The notes under the pieces are model-generated. The model saw nothing but the letters and a program-made list of their open reading frames with translations. It was not told the DNA's origin and ran no database searches. A stretch of DNA of 46,214 nucleotides, from positions 1 to 46,214 of the forward strand of contig CAZVSU010000008.1 in NCBI GenBank assembly GCA_964629645.1, written 5' to 3'. This DNA comes from JAAKFL01 sp964629645. Its GTDB lineage: Bacteria > Chlamydiota > Chlamydiia > Chlamydiales > SLFE01. How positions within the stretch are numbered: the stretch's first letter is position 1; each line of letters starts with the position of its first letter. This document shows, in pieces, positions 16,478 to 24,468 of the stretch. Position numbers and translations under genes: made by a program.

Positions 16478-17317
16478 ATGCAACCTTTTGACCCAAAGTT
16501 ATACGAACAGCAAAATGCCCCTGACAGCAAATCGCCTAGGACAGTGACGGATCGTGCTGTCGACAGGGCGAGAGAATCGGATGAGGGGCACCACAAAAAA
16601 ACCAAAAAATTCACCCTCGATGAAAAAGAGGAAAATAAGAAAAAAGACGGAAAAAAAGTGAAGTATCAAGACTCGGATGAGCAGCCGTCTCCTTTTAGCT
16701 TAGCGTCCCGCCCCCCAAAAAAGAAATTGGGAGAGAAAAAAGAAGAGTACGATCCCGATGAAGCAGCCGCTCAAGAGAAGGAAGTCGAAGGGGAAAAAGA
16801 GTCGAAACAAATGGTCAAATCTAAAGAGCGAGACGACAGCGGACAGCCTGGACTGCAACAAGAACAAATCAACGCCGATGCTCTTTCTGTCCAGCAGGCA
16901 AAGCAGCTGAACAAAGCCTCGCAAACTCAAATGGACCTGCTGACTAAGCTTCTCGGAAAATCGATCACACAAATGCAAACTGACGGCAAAACAGAAACGA
17001 CGATCGAAATCAAAAATCTCCCTCTTTTCGCAAACGCAAAGCTCACCGTCACAGCTTTCGATTCAGCCAAAGGCGAGTTCAACATCACCTTCAGCGAGCT
17101 CTCGGCCCAAGCGAAACAGCTTCTCGACACGCAAAGCGTTAAAGAAGGCATGCTGCGCCACCTCGAAGAGAGCGGCTACCTCGTTCACATTATGGTGGCC
17201 ACGACAGAGAAAGAAGAAAGCCTTTTGACCGCCGAAGCCCATGATTTGCAAAGAGAACACGAGGAAAAACAAGAGAAAGAAAGCGACGAAGAAGAGAAAA
17301 AGAAAGACGATGAGTAG
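16478..17317 (+). CDS. cdsP: CdsP (CT671-like), SctP/needle-length-control candidate
   Basis: A 279-aa protein between cdsO and cdsQ, the position of SctP (YscP/FliK-type ruler and substrate-switch proteins). Residues 1-120 are Lys/Glu-rich and look disordered. A more ordered domain lies at about 135-255, with IEIKNLPLFANAKLTVTAFD and EFNITFSELSAQAKQLLD, resembling the beta-rich C-terminal core of FliK/YscP-type proteins. The last 30 residues are again Glu/Lys. I chose ATG 16478 because TAAGGAGGAGGT lies directly upstream; a longer reading from 16418 would overlap cdsO and lacks a Shine-Dalgarno. Molecular-ruler function is inferred from position and the C-terminal pattern. Confidence 0.78.
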   Translation: MQPFDPKLYEQQNAPDSKSPRTVTDRAVDRARESDEGHHKKTKKFTLDEKEENKKKDGKKVKYQDSDEQPSPFSLASRPPKKKLGEKKEEYDPDEAAAQEKEVEGEKESKQMVKSKERDDSGQPGLQQEQINADALSVQQAKQLNKASQTQMDLLTKLLGKSITQMQTDGKTETTIEIKNLPLFANAKLTVTAFDSAKGEFNITFSELSAQAKQLLDTQSVKEGMLRHLEESGYLVHIMVATTEKEESLLTAEAHDLQREHEEKQEKESDEEEKKKDDE

Positions 17318-17436
17318 CCCAAGCTCTCTGCGCTCGCTGCTTTTGACCCGTAGCCATTTGCCTGCTCTTTTCTCAATCCGGTTTCTATTGTCATTTTATT
17401 TGTGATCCCCCACAATTACGATAAGGTGATAAGGAG

Positions 17437-18336
17437 ATGACTTTGGACCAGGCTGAAACAGTCCCCTATGAATGGTTAAAATCTGTGGACCCCTCTATTG
17501 CAGGCCTCGACACAGTTCCCCTCTTGGGATTCCCACCGTCATTTCCGTACGCTTCCTTTAGCAGTCACTTCTCGCAAACATTCGCCATTGACGATTTCAC
17601 CATCAAACCGGGTCGACTTCAGTGGCGCGAGCCCGATCAGTTAACCGGCGATCTCGGCGATCAGGTCTATTTACAAAAGGTCACCTTGTCATCATTCGAG
17701 GGAGATCTTCATATTGCCCTTGATCGAGAAGACTTGCGCTTCTTAACCTACACAATGCTCAACAAATCCCGTCCATCTGACATTCAGGTCTACGACGAGG
17801 ACATCGAAAAAGGTTTGAGACAGTTCATCGCTCTTGAAGCCGTCCGGGCTTTTTCGGAATGCGGCTTTGATCAAACCTTAAACCCCCATTTACATGAAGC
17901 CCCTACCTTGCCGGACTCCCCGGCGCTTACCCTCGACATTGCCGTGAGTTTAATGGAAAAGGCGATCACAATCCGCCTTGTGATCTCTCAGGCTTTTCAA
18001 AAAGCTTGGAAAGAACACTATGCCAATCGTTCGATGGGGGCTCCTGTGAGCAAAGAGCTGCTCAAAACACTTGAAGCCGCATTCCAAATCGAAATCGGAA
18101 AAGCCGCGCTCAGCCGTGATGAGTATCAATCGCTTAAAGAAGGGGATCTTTTGATTCTCGATCAGTCGCTTTACGATCCCGACAGTCAGTCAGGGCAGGC
18201 CGTATTGACATTAAACGGAAGCCCGAAGCTGCGAGGAAAGCTCGAAAAAAATCGCCTTCATATTCAGGACGCCCCTCTTTTTTACGAAGAGGTCGCAGAT
18301 ATGATCAAAGAAAAAGGAGATGAGTCCCATGGCTAA
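17437..18336 (+). CDS. SctQ N-terminal half (CdsQ-A) with first SpoA domain
   Basis: A 299-aa protein corresponding to the N-terminal part of CdsQ (CT672). It has an SctQ-type N-terminal domain (about 1-200) and a first SpoA domain at about 215-290 (IEIGKAALSRDEYQSLKEGD, LLILDQSLYD). SctQ forms the cytoplasmic sorting-platform pods that recruit ATPase and chaperone-substrate complexes. In Chlamydia one gene of about 373 codons carries both SpoA domains. Here this gene stops between them, and the second SpoA domain is encoded by the next gene, overlapping by 8 bp. A Shine-Dalgarno AAGGAG precedes ATG 17437. The arrangement matches HrcQA/HrcQB of Pseudomonas syringae. Confidence 0.82.
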   Translation: MTLDQAETVPYEWLKSVDPSIAGLDTVPLLGFPPSFPYASFSSHFSQTFAIDDFTIKPGRLQWREPDQLTGDLGDQVYLQKVTLSSFEGDLHIALDREDLRFLTYTMLNKSRPSDIQVYDEDIEKGLRQFIALEAVRAFSECGFDQTLNPHLHEAPTLPDSPALTLDIAVSLMEKAITIRLVISQAFQKAWKEHYANRSMGAPVSKELLKTLEAAFQIEIGKAALSRDEYQSLKEGDLLILDQSLYDPDSQSGQAVLTLNGSPKLRGKLEKNRLHIQDAPLFYEEVADMIKEKGDESHG

Positions 18337-18844
18337 AGACCCTGAAGAGGAAGACTTTACATTTGACGATTACGAGGATAGCGAAGACGAAGGACTTGAC
18401 CTTCCGGATTTGGAAGCCGAGCTAGAAAGTCTTCAGGCGGGCGAGGAGGCAAAAGGAGAAAAAACGAAAACTTCCAAGCGTCCAAAAGAAGAGGCATCCT
18501 TTGACGATCAAGAGACCGAAGAGGAGAATGAAAGCGAAGAAGACGACGACGACATAAGCGAAGAAGAAGAGGCCGGCGATCAAGACTCTTCACAGCAAAT
18601 GGAGTCTGCCCCCCCTCCGGAAAAAATCTCGCGCGAAGACGTGTCTTTGCCTGTTACCATTGAAATTGGCCGCCTCAACATCGCCTTGGACAAACTTTTC
18701 GCCCTGCAGGAAGGGAATACCCTTGAACTCGCTGTGAGTCCCGAAAGCGGCGTCGACCTCATGGTCTACGGAAAGTGCATCGGCAAAGGAGAGCTTCTCA
18801 AAGTGGGAGACAAAATTGGCGTGAGAATCTTGGAACTCGCATAA
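18329..18844 (+). CDS. SctQ C-terminal half (CdsQ-B), SpoA/FliN-type domain
   Basis: A 171-aa protein with a very acidic N-terminal 100 residues (runs of Asp/Glu) and a C-terminal SpoA domain at about 105-171 (LPVTIEIGRLNIALDKLFAL, GNTLELA, GKGELLKVGDKIGVRI). That domain is the part of SctQ that dimerises like FliN and builds the sorting platform. I chose ATG 18329 because GGAG (18316-18319) lies 9 bases upstream, inside the end of the previous gene; ATG 18320 overlaps the Shine-Dalgarno. The two genes overlap by 8 bp, so they are probably translationally coupled. The acidic linker is much longer than expected in a single-chain CdsQ. A terminator follows. Confidence 0.85.
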   Translation: MAKDPEEEDFTFDDYEDSEDEGLDLPDLEAELESLQAGEEAKGEKTKTSKRPKEEASFDDQETEEENESEEDDDDISEEEEAGDQDSSQQMESAPPPEKISREDVSLPVTIEIGRLNIALDKLFALQEGNTLELAVSPESGVDLMVYGKCIGKGELLKVGDKIGVRILELA

Positions 18845-18871
18845 CGTGTCTTTCTCTCACATTCTTTCGAC

Positions 18872-18900
18872 AATCGGAGTGCGCTTCATCCGATTTTTTT
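18872..18900 (+). terminator. Rho-independent terminator after cdsQ-B
   Basis: AATCGGA (18872-18878) and TCCGATT (18889-18895) form a perfect 7-bp stem with a 10-base loop. The T-run then continues to 18900. It lies 27 bases past the cdsQ-B stop and should end the transcript that starts at or before cdsN. It overlaps a possible TTG start for the kinase gene, which argues for the downstream ATG at 18941. Confidence 0.75.
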
Positions 18901-18940
18901 GACCCATGACCCTATAGTCAACAACACGCCTTATTGTGCG

Positions 18941-19801
18941 ATGAAAGACAAAGACTTCTATAAAAGATCGACACACCCCGGAAAAAAACCGGAAAAAAAG
19001 CCTTCCGCAGAGGTCTTGCCCTCAAACATCTCCGGATATCCGATCAAAAACGTTCTGAAACAGGGGGGGATGAGCACCATTTATCTGGGAACGCATCCCG
19101 CGACAAATGAATTTGTGGCAATCAAAACGTTGTCTCCTAAGTATTTGAAAGACGACGATGTGATCGGAAGGTTTCTTAAAGAATCTGAAATCATCGCCCT
19201 TGCCGACCATCCCAATATTGTGAATCTTTTCGACCAAGGAAAATGGGAGGGAGGGTTTTATATTGCGATGGAATACATCGAAGGCGTCTCTCTTTATCAA
19301 ACCCTCAAGACGAAAACTTTTTCCTACCAAGACGCATTAGGCGTCTCTTTAGAAATTGCCTATGCCCTTTGCCACCTCCACAGCCACGGCGTGATCCATA
19401 GGGATTTAAAGCTGGAGAATATTATTTTCACAAAAGACGAGACGATTAAAGTGATCGATTTTGGCATCGCACAGATTCTCAAAGAACCTGTGCGTTCGAA
19501 TATGGTCGGCAGACGTATCGTGGGCACCCCCATCTACATGAGTCCCGAGCAGAAACGAGATCCCGACTCCGTCTCCTACCCTTCCGATATTTATTCTCTG
19601 GGAATTATTATCTATGAACTCGTTCTTGGTCGAACAAACCACGGAAAGGTCGCACTCACGCGCATGCCAAAGGGCGTGCAAAAAATTTTGTCGAAATGTT
19701 TGCAGCCCCTTTCAACCAATCGCTACCCCGATGTCGTCGCCTTAATTGCTGATCTTTCAGACTATATGAATTCTGAGCAGTTCATCATTGACCAAAGATA
19801 A
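18941..19801 (+). CDS. pkn5: Serine/threonine protein kinase Pkn5-like
   Basis: A 286-aa Hanks-type kinase in the CT673 position. The Gly-rich loop is QGGMSTIYLG. The ATP lysine is Lys62 (VAIK), the catalytic loop HRDLKLEN has Asp155, and DFG is at 173-175. The activation-segment end reads GTPIYMSPEQ, and SDIYSLGIIIYELV follows. All residues needed for catalysis are present, which is worth noting because C. trachomatis Pkn5 has been regarded as degenerate. It lacks the C-terminal extension of the Chlamydiaceae protein. I chose ATG 18941, since a TTG at 18899 lies inside the preceding terminator. Its own promoter is not obvious. Clustering with FHA-domain CdsD suggests a functional pair, and in Chlamydia Pkn5 is also a proposed secreted effector. 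Confidence 0.9.
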   Translation: MKDKDFYKRSTHPGKKPEKKPSAEVLPSNISGYPIKNVLKQGGMSTIYLGTHPATNEFVAIKTLSPKYLKDDDVIGRFLKESEIIALADHPNIVNLFDQGKWEGGFYIAMEYIEGVSLYQTLKTKTFSYQDALGVSLEIAYALCHLHSHGVIHRDLKLENIIFTKDETIKVIDFGIAQILKEPVRSNMVGRRIVGTPIYMSPEQKRDPDSVSYPSDIYSLGIIIYELVLGRTNHGKVALTRMPKGVQKILSKCLQPLSTNRYPDVVALIADLSDYMNSEQFIIDQR

Positions 19802-19806
19802 CCGGC

Positions 19807-19821
19807 GGCCGGAAACCGGCC
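19807..19821 (+). other. GC hairpin after pkn5
   Basis: GGCCGG-AAA-CCGGCC is a perfect 6-bp stem with a 3-base loop, 6 bases after the kinase stop. CGAAATAAAG follows, and TTTTT appears only about 12 bases later. It may end or stabilise the pkn5 transcript. Confidence 0.45.
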
Positions 19822-19852
19822 CGAAATAAAGTTTTTGGAAAATAATGGCGCC

Positions 19853-19891
19853 TTGTGCGAACATAACGTTTACACATAATTTTGACGTTAT
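19853..19891 (+). promoter_or_regulatory. Candidate cdsC promoter with inverted repeat around the -10 box
   Basis: A possible -35 TTGTGC (19853-19858) and -10 CATAAT (19875-19880) are 16 bp apart and 23 bp before the cdsC ATG. A perfect inverted repeat, ATAACGT (19863-19869) and ACGTTAT (19885-19891), brackets the -10 box. Its half-sites are centred 22 bp apart, about two helical turns. This looks like an operator for a dimeric regulator or a leader hairpin. No regulator can be named. Confidence 0.4.
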
Positions 19892-19903
19892 TCACGTGAG
19901 ACA

Positions 19904-22900
19904 ATGGCAGCTAAAAAATCCTTTCATCGAAAAGTAGCGGTTCTAGCGCTTATGATTCTTTTAGGAGTGGGTCCTGCTTCGGCAAGCGGCCCCTTTGAAT
20001 CGAGCGACTCCGCCGATTATGCATCGGAATCAATCGAGTTCATCGACGAAACTTTCGATGATGACAGCTTCCTCTCGGACTTGCTCGAAGAGATTGCCCT
20101 TGACCACGATGAAGAACTCAACGATGAAGACTGGGAGCTTTTTCTCAAAGAAGAAGGAATCGATCTCTCGCTCGACAGCGAAGTGTTGTTCGGCTCCGAT
20201 GCAAATTCCGCCGCCCCCCGCACCGACCAAGACCTGCGGCTTTTGCCCCTGAACAAATCCATCTACGACCATGTGACCGGTCTTATGGACTGGACCAGAC
20301 AGGTCAAAGTGAGCACATCTCAGAAAAAACAAGCGCCGGTCGTCCTGGGAGATGTGTGGAGCCGGAAGCAGCTGCAAGAGACTCATCCTTCCGGTGTCAG
20401 GATTACTAAGGAAAAACCCTCTTTAAGCGAAGGAGAGGCTGCAGTCGCCGCATCGAAAGCAGAGGTCAAGTCTCAAGAGACCCTGGAGTTTGGCCTCCCC
20501 TATGAAGACGATCACCCGCTAAGCGGCGGTGCGATGGAGACATGGGTTAAGTCTCACATTTTCGACCCCGTATCAAAACCTTCCGCAGAGCCGTTTCGCC
20601 TCGCCGTTGAAGAAGGGCACGAGCCTTTTGATGAAGACGCCAGCGAAATGAACGTCTATGTTTTTGAACACAATGCAAGCGTCTGCGACGAGACGCTGAT
20701 CGCGCAGGCAGAACCGGCCGATCTTCCCGCTTCTCCTGAAACCTCTCAACAGAACCGCCCAACAGAATCGGTATCCGAACCAACAAAAGCCGAAGACCCG
20801 GACGAACCGCCGCTTTCACCCCCGGAAAATAGCGAAGACTCAGCAACAGAGCCGCCGCCTAAGACAACCCCGCCCCAATCGGATCCCCAAACAGAAGACG
20901 AAGCGCCCGCTCAACCTGAGCTCCCCCCCGGCGAGAAAGAGATCAAACTCGACGAACCGAAAGCATCCGAAGAGGTCATTGAAGAAGAGCCGCAAACGCC
21001 CGAAGAACCCCCTCTTTTCTTGATCAAGTTCAATAACGTCCAAATGGCGGAATATGTCAGCTTTGTGAGCCGCATTACGGGAAAAAACTTTGTTTTCGAT
21101 CCGGCCGATCTTAATTTCAACGTCACGATCATCTCCGACAAAGCAACCACTGTTGAAAACATTATTTCCGCCCTGCTTCAAGAACTTCGGTTCCGCGGAC
21201 TCAGCATGGTCGAGGTGGGAAACAACATCATCATCCACAGACAGCTTGGCATCAACAGTCCTGCAGAAGTTGTCCCCGAGGGGCAGCAACCTCCTACCGA
21301 TAGTGAAATTGTCACTCAAGTCTACCGCATATCAAATGCCGACCCGTCGGCGATCGCCACCATCATAAGACCCATGCTTTCGGCAAACGCAGTGATCGAG
21401 CCGATTTCCGACACAGGACACCTGATCGTCACGGGACTTCGGTCCAACATCAACCGCATCAGTGAACTTATCAGTAATATTGACGCTCCTGATGCCGGCC
21501 TCGAGATCGGCCAGTACCAGGCCCAAAATATTCCGATCAAACGGGCCCTATCAATTGCAGAGGAGCTGATCGCGCCGATTGCAAAAGACCGCCCTATCGT
21601 TTTGACTCCGCTTTCCGACCGCAATGTCGTCTACATTGTTTCAACGCCCGGCCTCGTTTCTCAAGCCATTGCCATTTTCGAAAAAATCGACTCCAACGAA
21701 CAGCTTCCCCCCACTCGTTTTGACAGCGATGCATCAGGCCGGCCTATCCTAAGACAAGAATTTGAAGAAGAACGGGACCTAACAATTGAAGAGAAACGTC
21801 AAAAAGAATTGCAGAAGCAGCGGGAAGAAGAAGCGGAACGGGCCAGAATACGAAGAGCTCAGGCCGGAAGACTCGGAGATGTCGAGGCGACAAAGTTTTA
21901 TATCCACAAACTTCAGTACCGCCAAGGAGATCAAATCCAGCAAGCCCTCCAATCAGTTGCAAATAGTTTGCAGCAAGTCACGGAGCAAAACGAAGACAAT
22001 GACCTCATTTCGACGATCAACAGCGTCCAGTGGATCGAATCCTCGAATTCCTTAATTTTCACCGGAACCTCTGCCACTCTCGAAAAAATCAAAGAGTTGA
22101 TCGACGAACTCGATACTGCGCTCCCTCAGGTTCTGGTTGAGGTGCTGGTTCTTGAGGTTTCCGTTGAAGATTCGTTAACCTTCGGGGTGGATTGGGGAAC
22201 GCGCTTCCGCAGCTTGAATGCGGCCGGCGCTCAAGCCTTCTTAAGCGAAAACTCAACCCTTCCTGCCGCCCTCGACACCACAATACCGTCCGAGACGATC
22301 AACAATACCAACCTCTCTAGACTTCAGGGCTTTAATCTCGGCGTCATCGGCCGCGTCATCTCCCGAAACGGGTGCGACTTTACCTCCATCGGTGCGATTG
22401 TGAGTGCGATTCACGTCGACCAAAGAATCGACGTTCTCCTGAACCCCCGTATTGTGATCGAAGACAATACGACGGCTGAATTCTTTGTCGGCATTAACAC
22501 ACCCTTCTTGACACAGTCGATTGCCAACGAATTTGGCAACATCATTACCGGTAACTTCGAGTTCCGAGACATCGGCTCCACCATTAAGATTACCCCTTTA
22601 ATCGGAAATAACGGGATCATCACCCTTGATATCGAGCAAGAGATCAGCAACGTTGTCGCAACGAATCAGCTCTTAACCGGCGCTCAAACGGGGACCGCAG
22701 TGACGATCACCGCCGGCGGGGAAGTGATCCCGGACGGTTCGGCAGTAGGCGGCGGCCAGGGGGACATTGGCCCCACAACGAGAAAAAGCTCCACGAAAAC
22801 CCGCGTTCACATGCCTGATGGCTATTTCTTGATCTTAAGCGGCCAGATTCGGGACGAAAAAGACTATACCGTGACTCAAATCCCTTGCATTGGCGGCCTC

Positions 22901-23146
22901 CCCTGGATCGGGTCTCTGTTCAGTCAGAGAGCCAATAGGCTCGACAAGCGGAATTTGATGATCTTCATCAGACCGCAAATCATCGATATTGAGCGCATCA
23001 ATCCTGTGACCAAACGCCAGCAAGATATTTGGCTCGAAAATAAACGGGATCGCAAGCGTTGGGAATACGAAGTGGATGAGGCACTCGAATGGTTCAATGT
23101 CAAAGAGCCATACTGCGCACCTGAAGAACGGCGACTCCGCTATTAA
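19904..23146 (+). CDS. cdsC: T3SS outer-membrane secretin CdsC (SctC)
   Basis: A 1080-aa secretin matching CT674. A signal peptide covers about 1-28 (VAVLALMILLGVGPASASG). An acidic, poorly conserved region follows, then a Pro/Glu-rich stretch (about 260-365). An STN-like N-domain at about 370-450 has FVSRITGKNFVFDPADLNF, and two secretin N-domains follow (VTQVYRISNADPSAIATII; FYIHKLQYRQGDQIQQAL). The secretin core begins at about VEVLVLEVSVEDS and includes IDVLLNPRIVIEDNTTAEF and PDGYFLILSGQIRDEK. It forms the outer-membrane channel. It is longer than C. trachomatis CdsC (about 920 aa) because of the acidic and Pro-rich N-terminus. The final 60 residues are charged and could contact the inner ring or a pilotin. 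Confidence 0.95.
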   Translation: MAAKKSFHRKVAVLALMILLGVGPASASGPFESSDSADYASESIEFIDETFDDDSFLSDLLEEIALDHDEELNDEDWELFLKEEGIDLSLDSEVLFGSDANSAAPRTDQDLRLLPLNKSIYDHVTGLMDWTRQVKVSTSQKKQAPVVLGDVWSRKQLQETHPSGVRITKEKPSLSEGEAAVAASKAEVKSQETLEFGLPYEDDHPLSGGAMETWVKSHIFDPVSKPSAEPFRLAVEEGHEPFDEDASEMNVYVFEHNASVCDETLIAQAEPADLPASPETSQQNRPTESVSEPTKAEDPDEPPLSPPENSEDSATEPPPKTTPPQSDPQTEDEAPAQPELPPGEKEIKLDEPKASEEVIEEEPQTPEEPPLFLIKFNNVQMAEYVSFVSRITGKNFVFDPADLNFNVTIISDKATTVENIISALLQELRFRGLSMVEVGNNIIIHRQLGINSPAEVVPEGQQPPTDSEIVTQVYRISNADPSAIATIIRPMLSANAVIEPISDTGHLIVTGLRSNINRISELISNIDAPDAGLEIGQYQAQNIPIKRALSIAEELIAPIAKDRPIVLTPLSDRNVVYIVSTPGLVSQAIAIFEKIDSNEQLPPTRFDSDASGRPILRQEFEEERDLTIEEKRQKELQKQREEEAERARIRRAQAGRLGDVEATKFYIHKLQYRQGDQIQQALQSVANSLQQVTEQNEDNDLISTINSVQWIESSNSLIFTGTSATLEKIKELIDELDTALPQVLVEVLVLEVSVEDSLTFGVDWGTRFRSLNAAGAQAFLSENSTLPAALDTTIPSETINNTNLSRLQGFNLGVIGRVISRNGCDFTSIGAIVSAIHVDQRIDVLLNPRIVIEDNTTAEFFVGINTPFLTQSIANEFGNIITGNFEFRDIGSTIKITPLIGNNGIITLDIEQEISNVVATNQLLTGAQTGTAVTITAGGEVIPDGSAVGGGQGDIGPTTRKSSTKTRVHMPDGYFLILSGQIRDEKDYTVTQIPCIGGLPWIGSLFSQRANRLDKRNLMIFIRPQIIDIERINPVTKRQQDIWLENKRDRKRWEYEVDEALEWFNVKEPYCAPEERRLRY

Positions 23147-23162
23147 CTGACATTTTCGACCC

Positions 23163-24104
23163 ATGAAGCAGTTCGTCTCCTTTATCGTCATTTTATGGTG
23201 TGCATGTGGCTGCAATCCGGTTGCTTACGACATAGACCCCTCTGTTACTCTGGAACCGACTGAAGGCTACATTAAAAGCCTCCCTTCCTCTTTTCCTCCT
23301 TTGTCTTCAGAAGAGGCAGCAACCGATTGGGGGAGAGAACTTCTCATCGCCAACCATTTTGGACCCGAACTCGATCTCTACAGGGCCATCACGGGATACA
23401 AAAGAGCGCTGATCCTGATCCCTCAAAATGATGCCGAACGAAAGCATCAAATTGAGTATGACATCCTCTACAGCTACTTCATCGCAGGAAAGTATCATGA
23501 GGCGGTGACCCATTTCGAAAGAAGCGGCCTCGCCAATGTCCCCTCGGATTTCCCCGCCTATCGAGATATGCTCGTCATCATCTACTTCTCTTACGACCGG
23601 GTCGGCAACCCCTATCGACGCGATGCCATCCTCCGCTTTATTATTGATTACGACCGCTTGCTAGCAGAAGACCTTGAAGTCTCCCGCTGTATTCAAGAAG
23701 GTGATCTTTGCGCCCTCTACCAAGTGGAGCATCGCTATGCAGAAGGGTACAAAAAAATTTTCTGCCAGTATCAATCGCAAACACTGTCTGTTGGAAAAGC
23801 AAGGCTCTTCAATGCCCTGCTTCCCGGTGCCGGGTATTTTTATACAGGCCAAACACGCACAGCCCTGACCGCATTTTTATTGAACGCAGCATTTATCACC
23901 GCGACCTACGAACTTTTTCAAAACGGTTACCCGGCAGCGGGGGCTATTGTGGCAAGCCTTGAATTCGGTTGGTATTTTGGCGGGATCAACGGCGCCGGGC
24001 TTGCAGCGAAATACTACAATGACCGCGTCTATGATTGTTATGCGAAAGAGGTGATGCTGGACCAAAACCTCTTTCCTCTTCTTATGCTGCAAAGGGCTTT
24101 CTAA
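23163..24104 (+). CDS. Probable lipoprotein with C-terminal membrane-like segment; function unknown
   Basis: A 313-aa protein with a signal sequence and a Cys-rich lipobox-like end (WCACGCN, likely lipidated Cys17). The central part (about 50-200) is helical, with TPR-like patterning (AGKYHEAVTHFERSGL). Residues about 220-290 contain LLPGAGYFYTGQTRTALTAF followed by small-residue hydrophobic stretches. This LPGxGxxYxGQ pattern occurs in TM2/DUF5683-type membrane proteins. The gene starts 16 bp after cdsC and its stop overlaps the next start (TAATG), so it is probably co-transcribed with cdsC and translationally coupled to the YidD-like gene. A role in envelope assembly near the secretin is possible but unproven. 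Confidence 0.75.
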   Translation: MKQFVSFIVILWCACGCNPVAYDIDPSVTLEPTEGYIKSLPSSFPPLSSEEAATDWGRELLIANHFGPELDLYRAITGYKRALILIPQNDAERKHQIEYDILYSYFIAGKYHEAVTHFERSGLANVPSDFPAYRDMLVIIYFSYDRVGNPYRRDAILRFIIDYDRLLAEDLEVSRCIQEGDLCALYQVEHRYAEGYKKIFCQYQSQTLSVGKARLFNALLPGAGYFYTGQTRTALTAFLLNAAFITATYELFQNGYPAAGAIVASLEFGWYFGGINGAGLAAKYYNDRVYDCYAKEVMLDQNLFPLLMLQRAF

Positions 24105-24466
24105 TGATACGATGGGCTTTAGCGACACTCCTGCTTCTCTCTAGTTTGACCGCCGACCCTTGGGGTAAAGACGCAGACCTTGCCGTCAAAACGACTGAGA
24201 CTCAAAATAAAAAAAAGGGCCTCCTCGTCACCTTTGCGCAGGTTGCGATACAATTTCATCAAAATAACATCTCCAAGACAGATGGCCCCAGAAGTCATTT
24301 CGTACCGAGCAGTTCACAATACACGCTTGATGCCATCGAAAAGTACGGCTTCTTTTACGGCTATCTTCTCGGCTGCGACCGTCTCATGCGTGAAAACAAC
24401 GACCCGTGGATTTACTCTATGTGCGAGGGAAAGTACAATACCCTTAAACACGATCCTGTGCGTTGA
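24104..24466 (+). CDS. Exported YidD-like domain protein
   Basis: A 120-aa protein. A signal peptide covers about 1-18 (MIRWALATLLLLSSLTA). The rest matches the pattern of YidD, the membrane protein insertion efficiency factor (Haemolytic domain): QVAIQFHQNNIS, DGPRSHFVPSSSQYTLDAI, EKYGFFYGYLLGCDRLMREN, then DPW. In typical YidD the equivalent text is FYQ-xxIS-PxxGxxCRFxPTCSxYxxEAIExxG. Here the two Cys of that motif are replaced (SHFVPSSSQY), while the Ser-x-Tyr and EAIE-like parts remain. Ordinary YidD is cytoplasmic-face and lacks a cleavable signal. The start at 24104 overlaps the upstream stop. It ends 2 bp from a convergent gene. Confidence 0.7.
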   Translation: MIRWALATLLLLSSLTADPWGKDADLAVKTTETQNKKKGLLVTFAQVAIQFHQNNISKTDGPRSHFVPSSSQYTLDAIEKYGFFYGYLLGCDRLMRENNDPWIYSMCEGKYNTLKHDPVR

Positions 24467-24468
24467 CT

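Noticed and set aside
17388..17422. TTGTCA and TACGAT before cdsQ-A as a promoter
   Set aside because: The spacer is 23 bp, too long for a sigma-70-type promoter.
18899..18940. TTG start at 18899 for the kinase
   Set aside because: It overlaps the T-run of the cdsQ-B terminator; the ATG at 18941 leaves the kinase domain intact.
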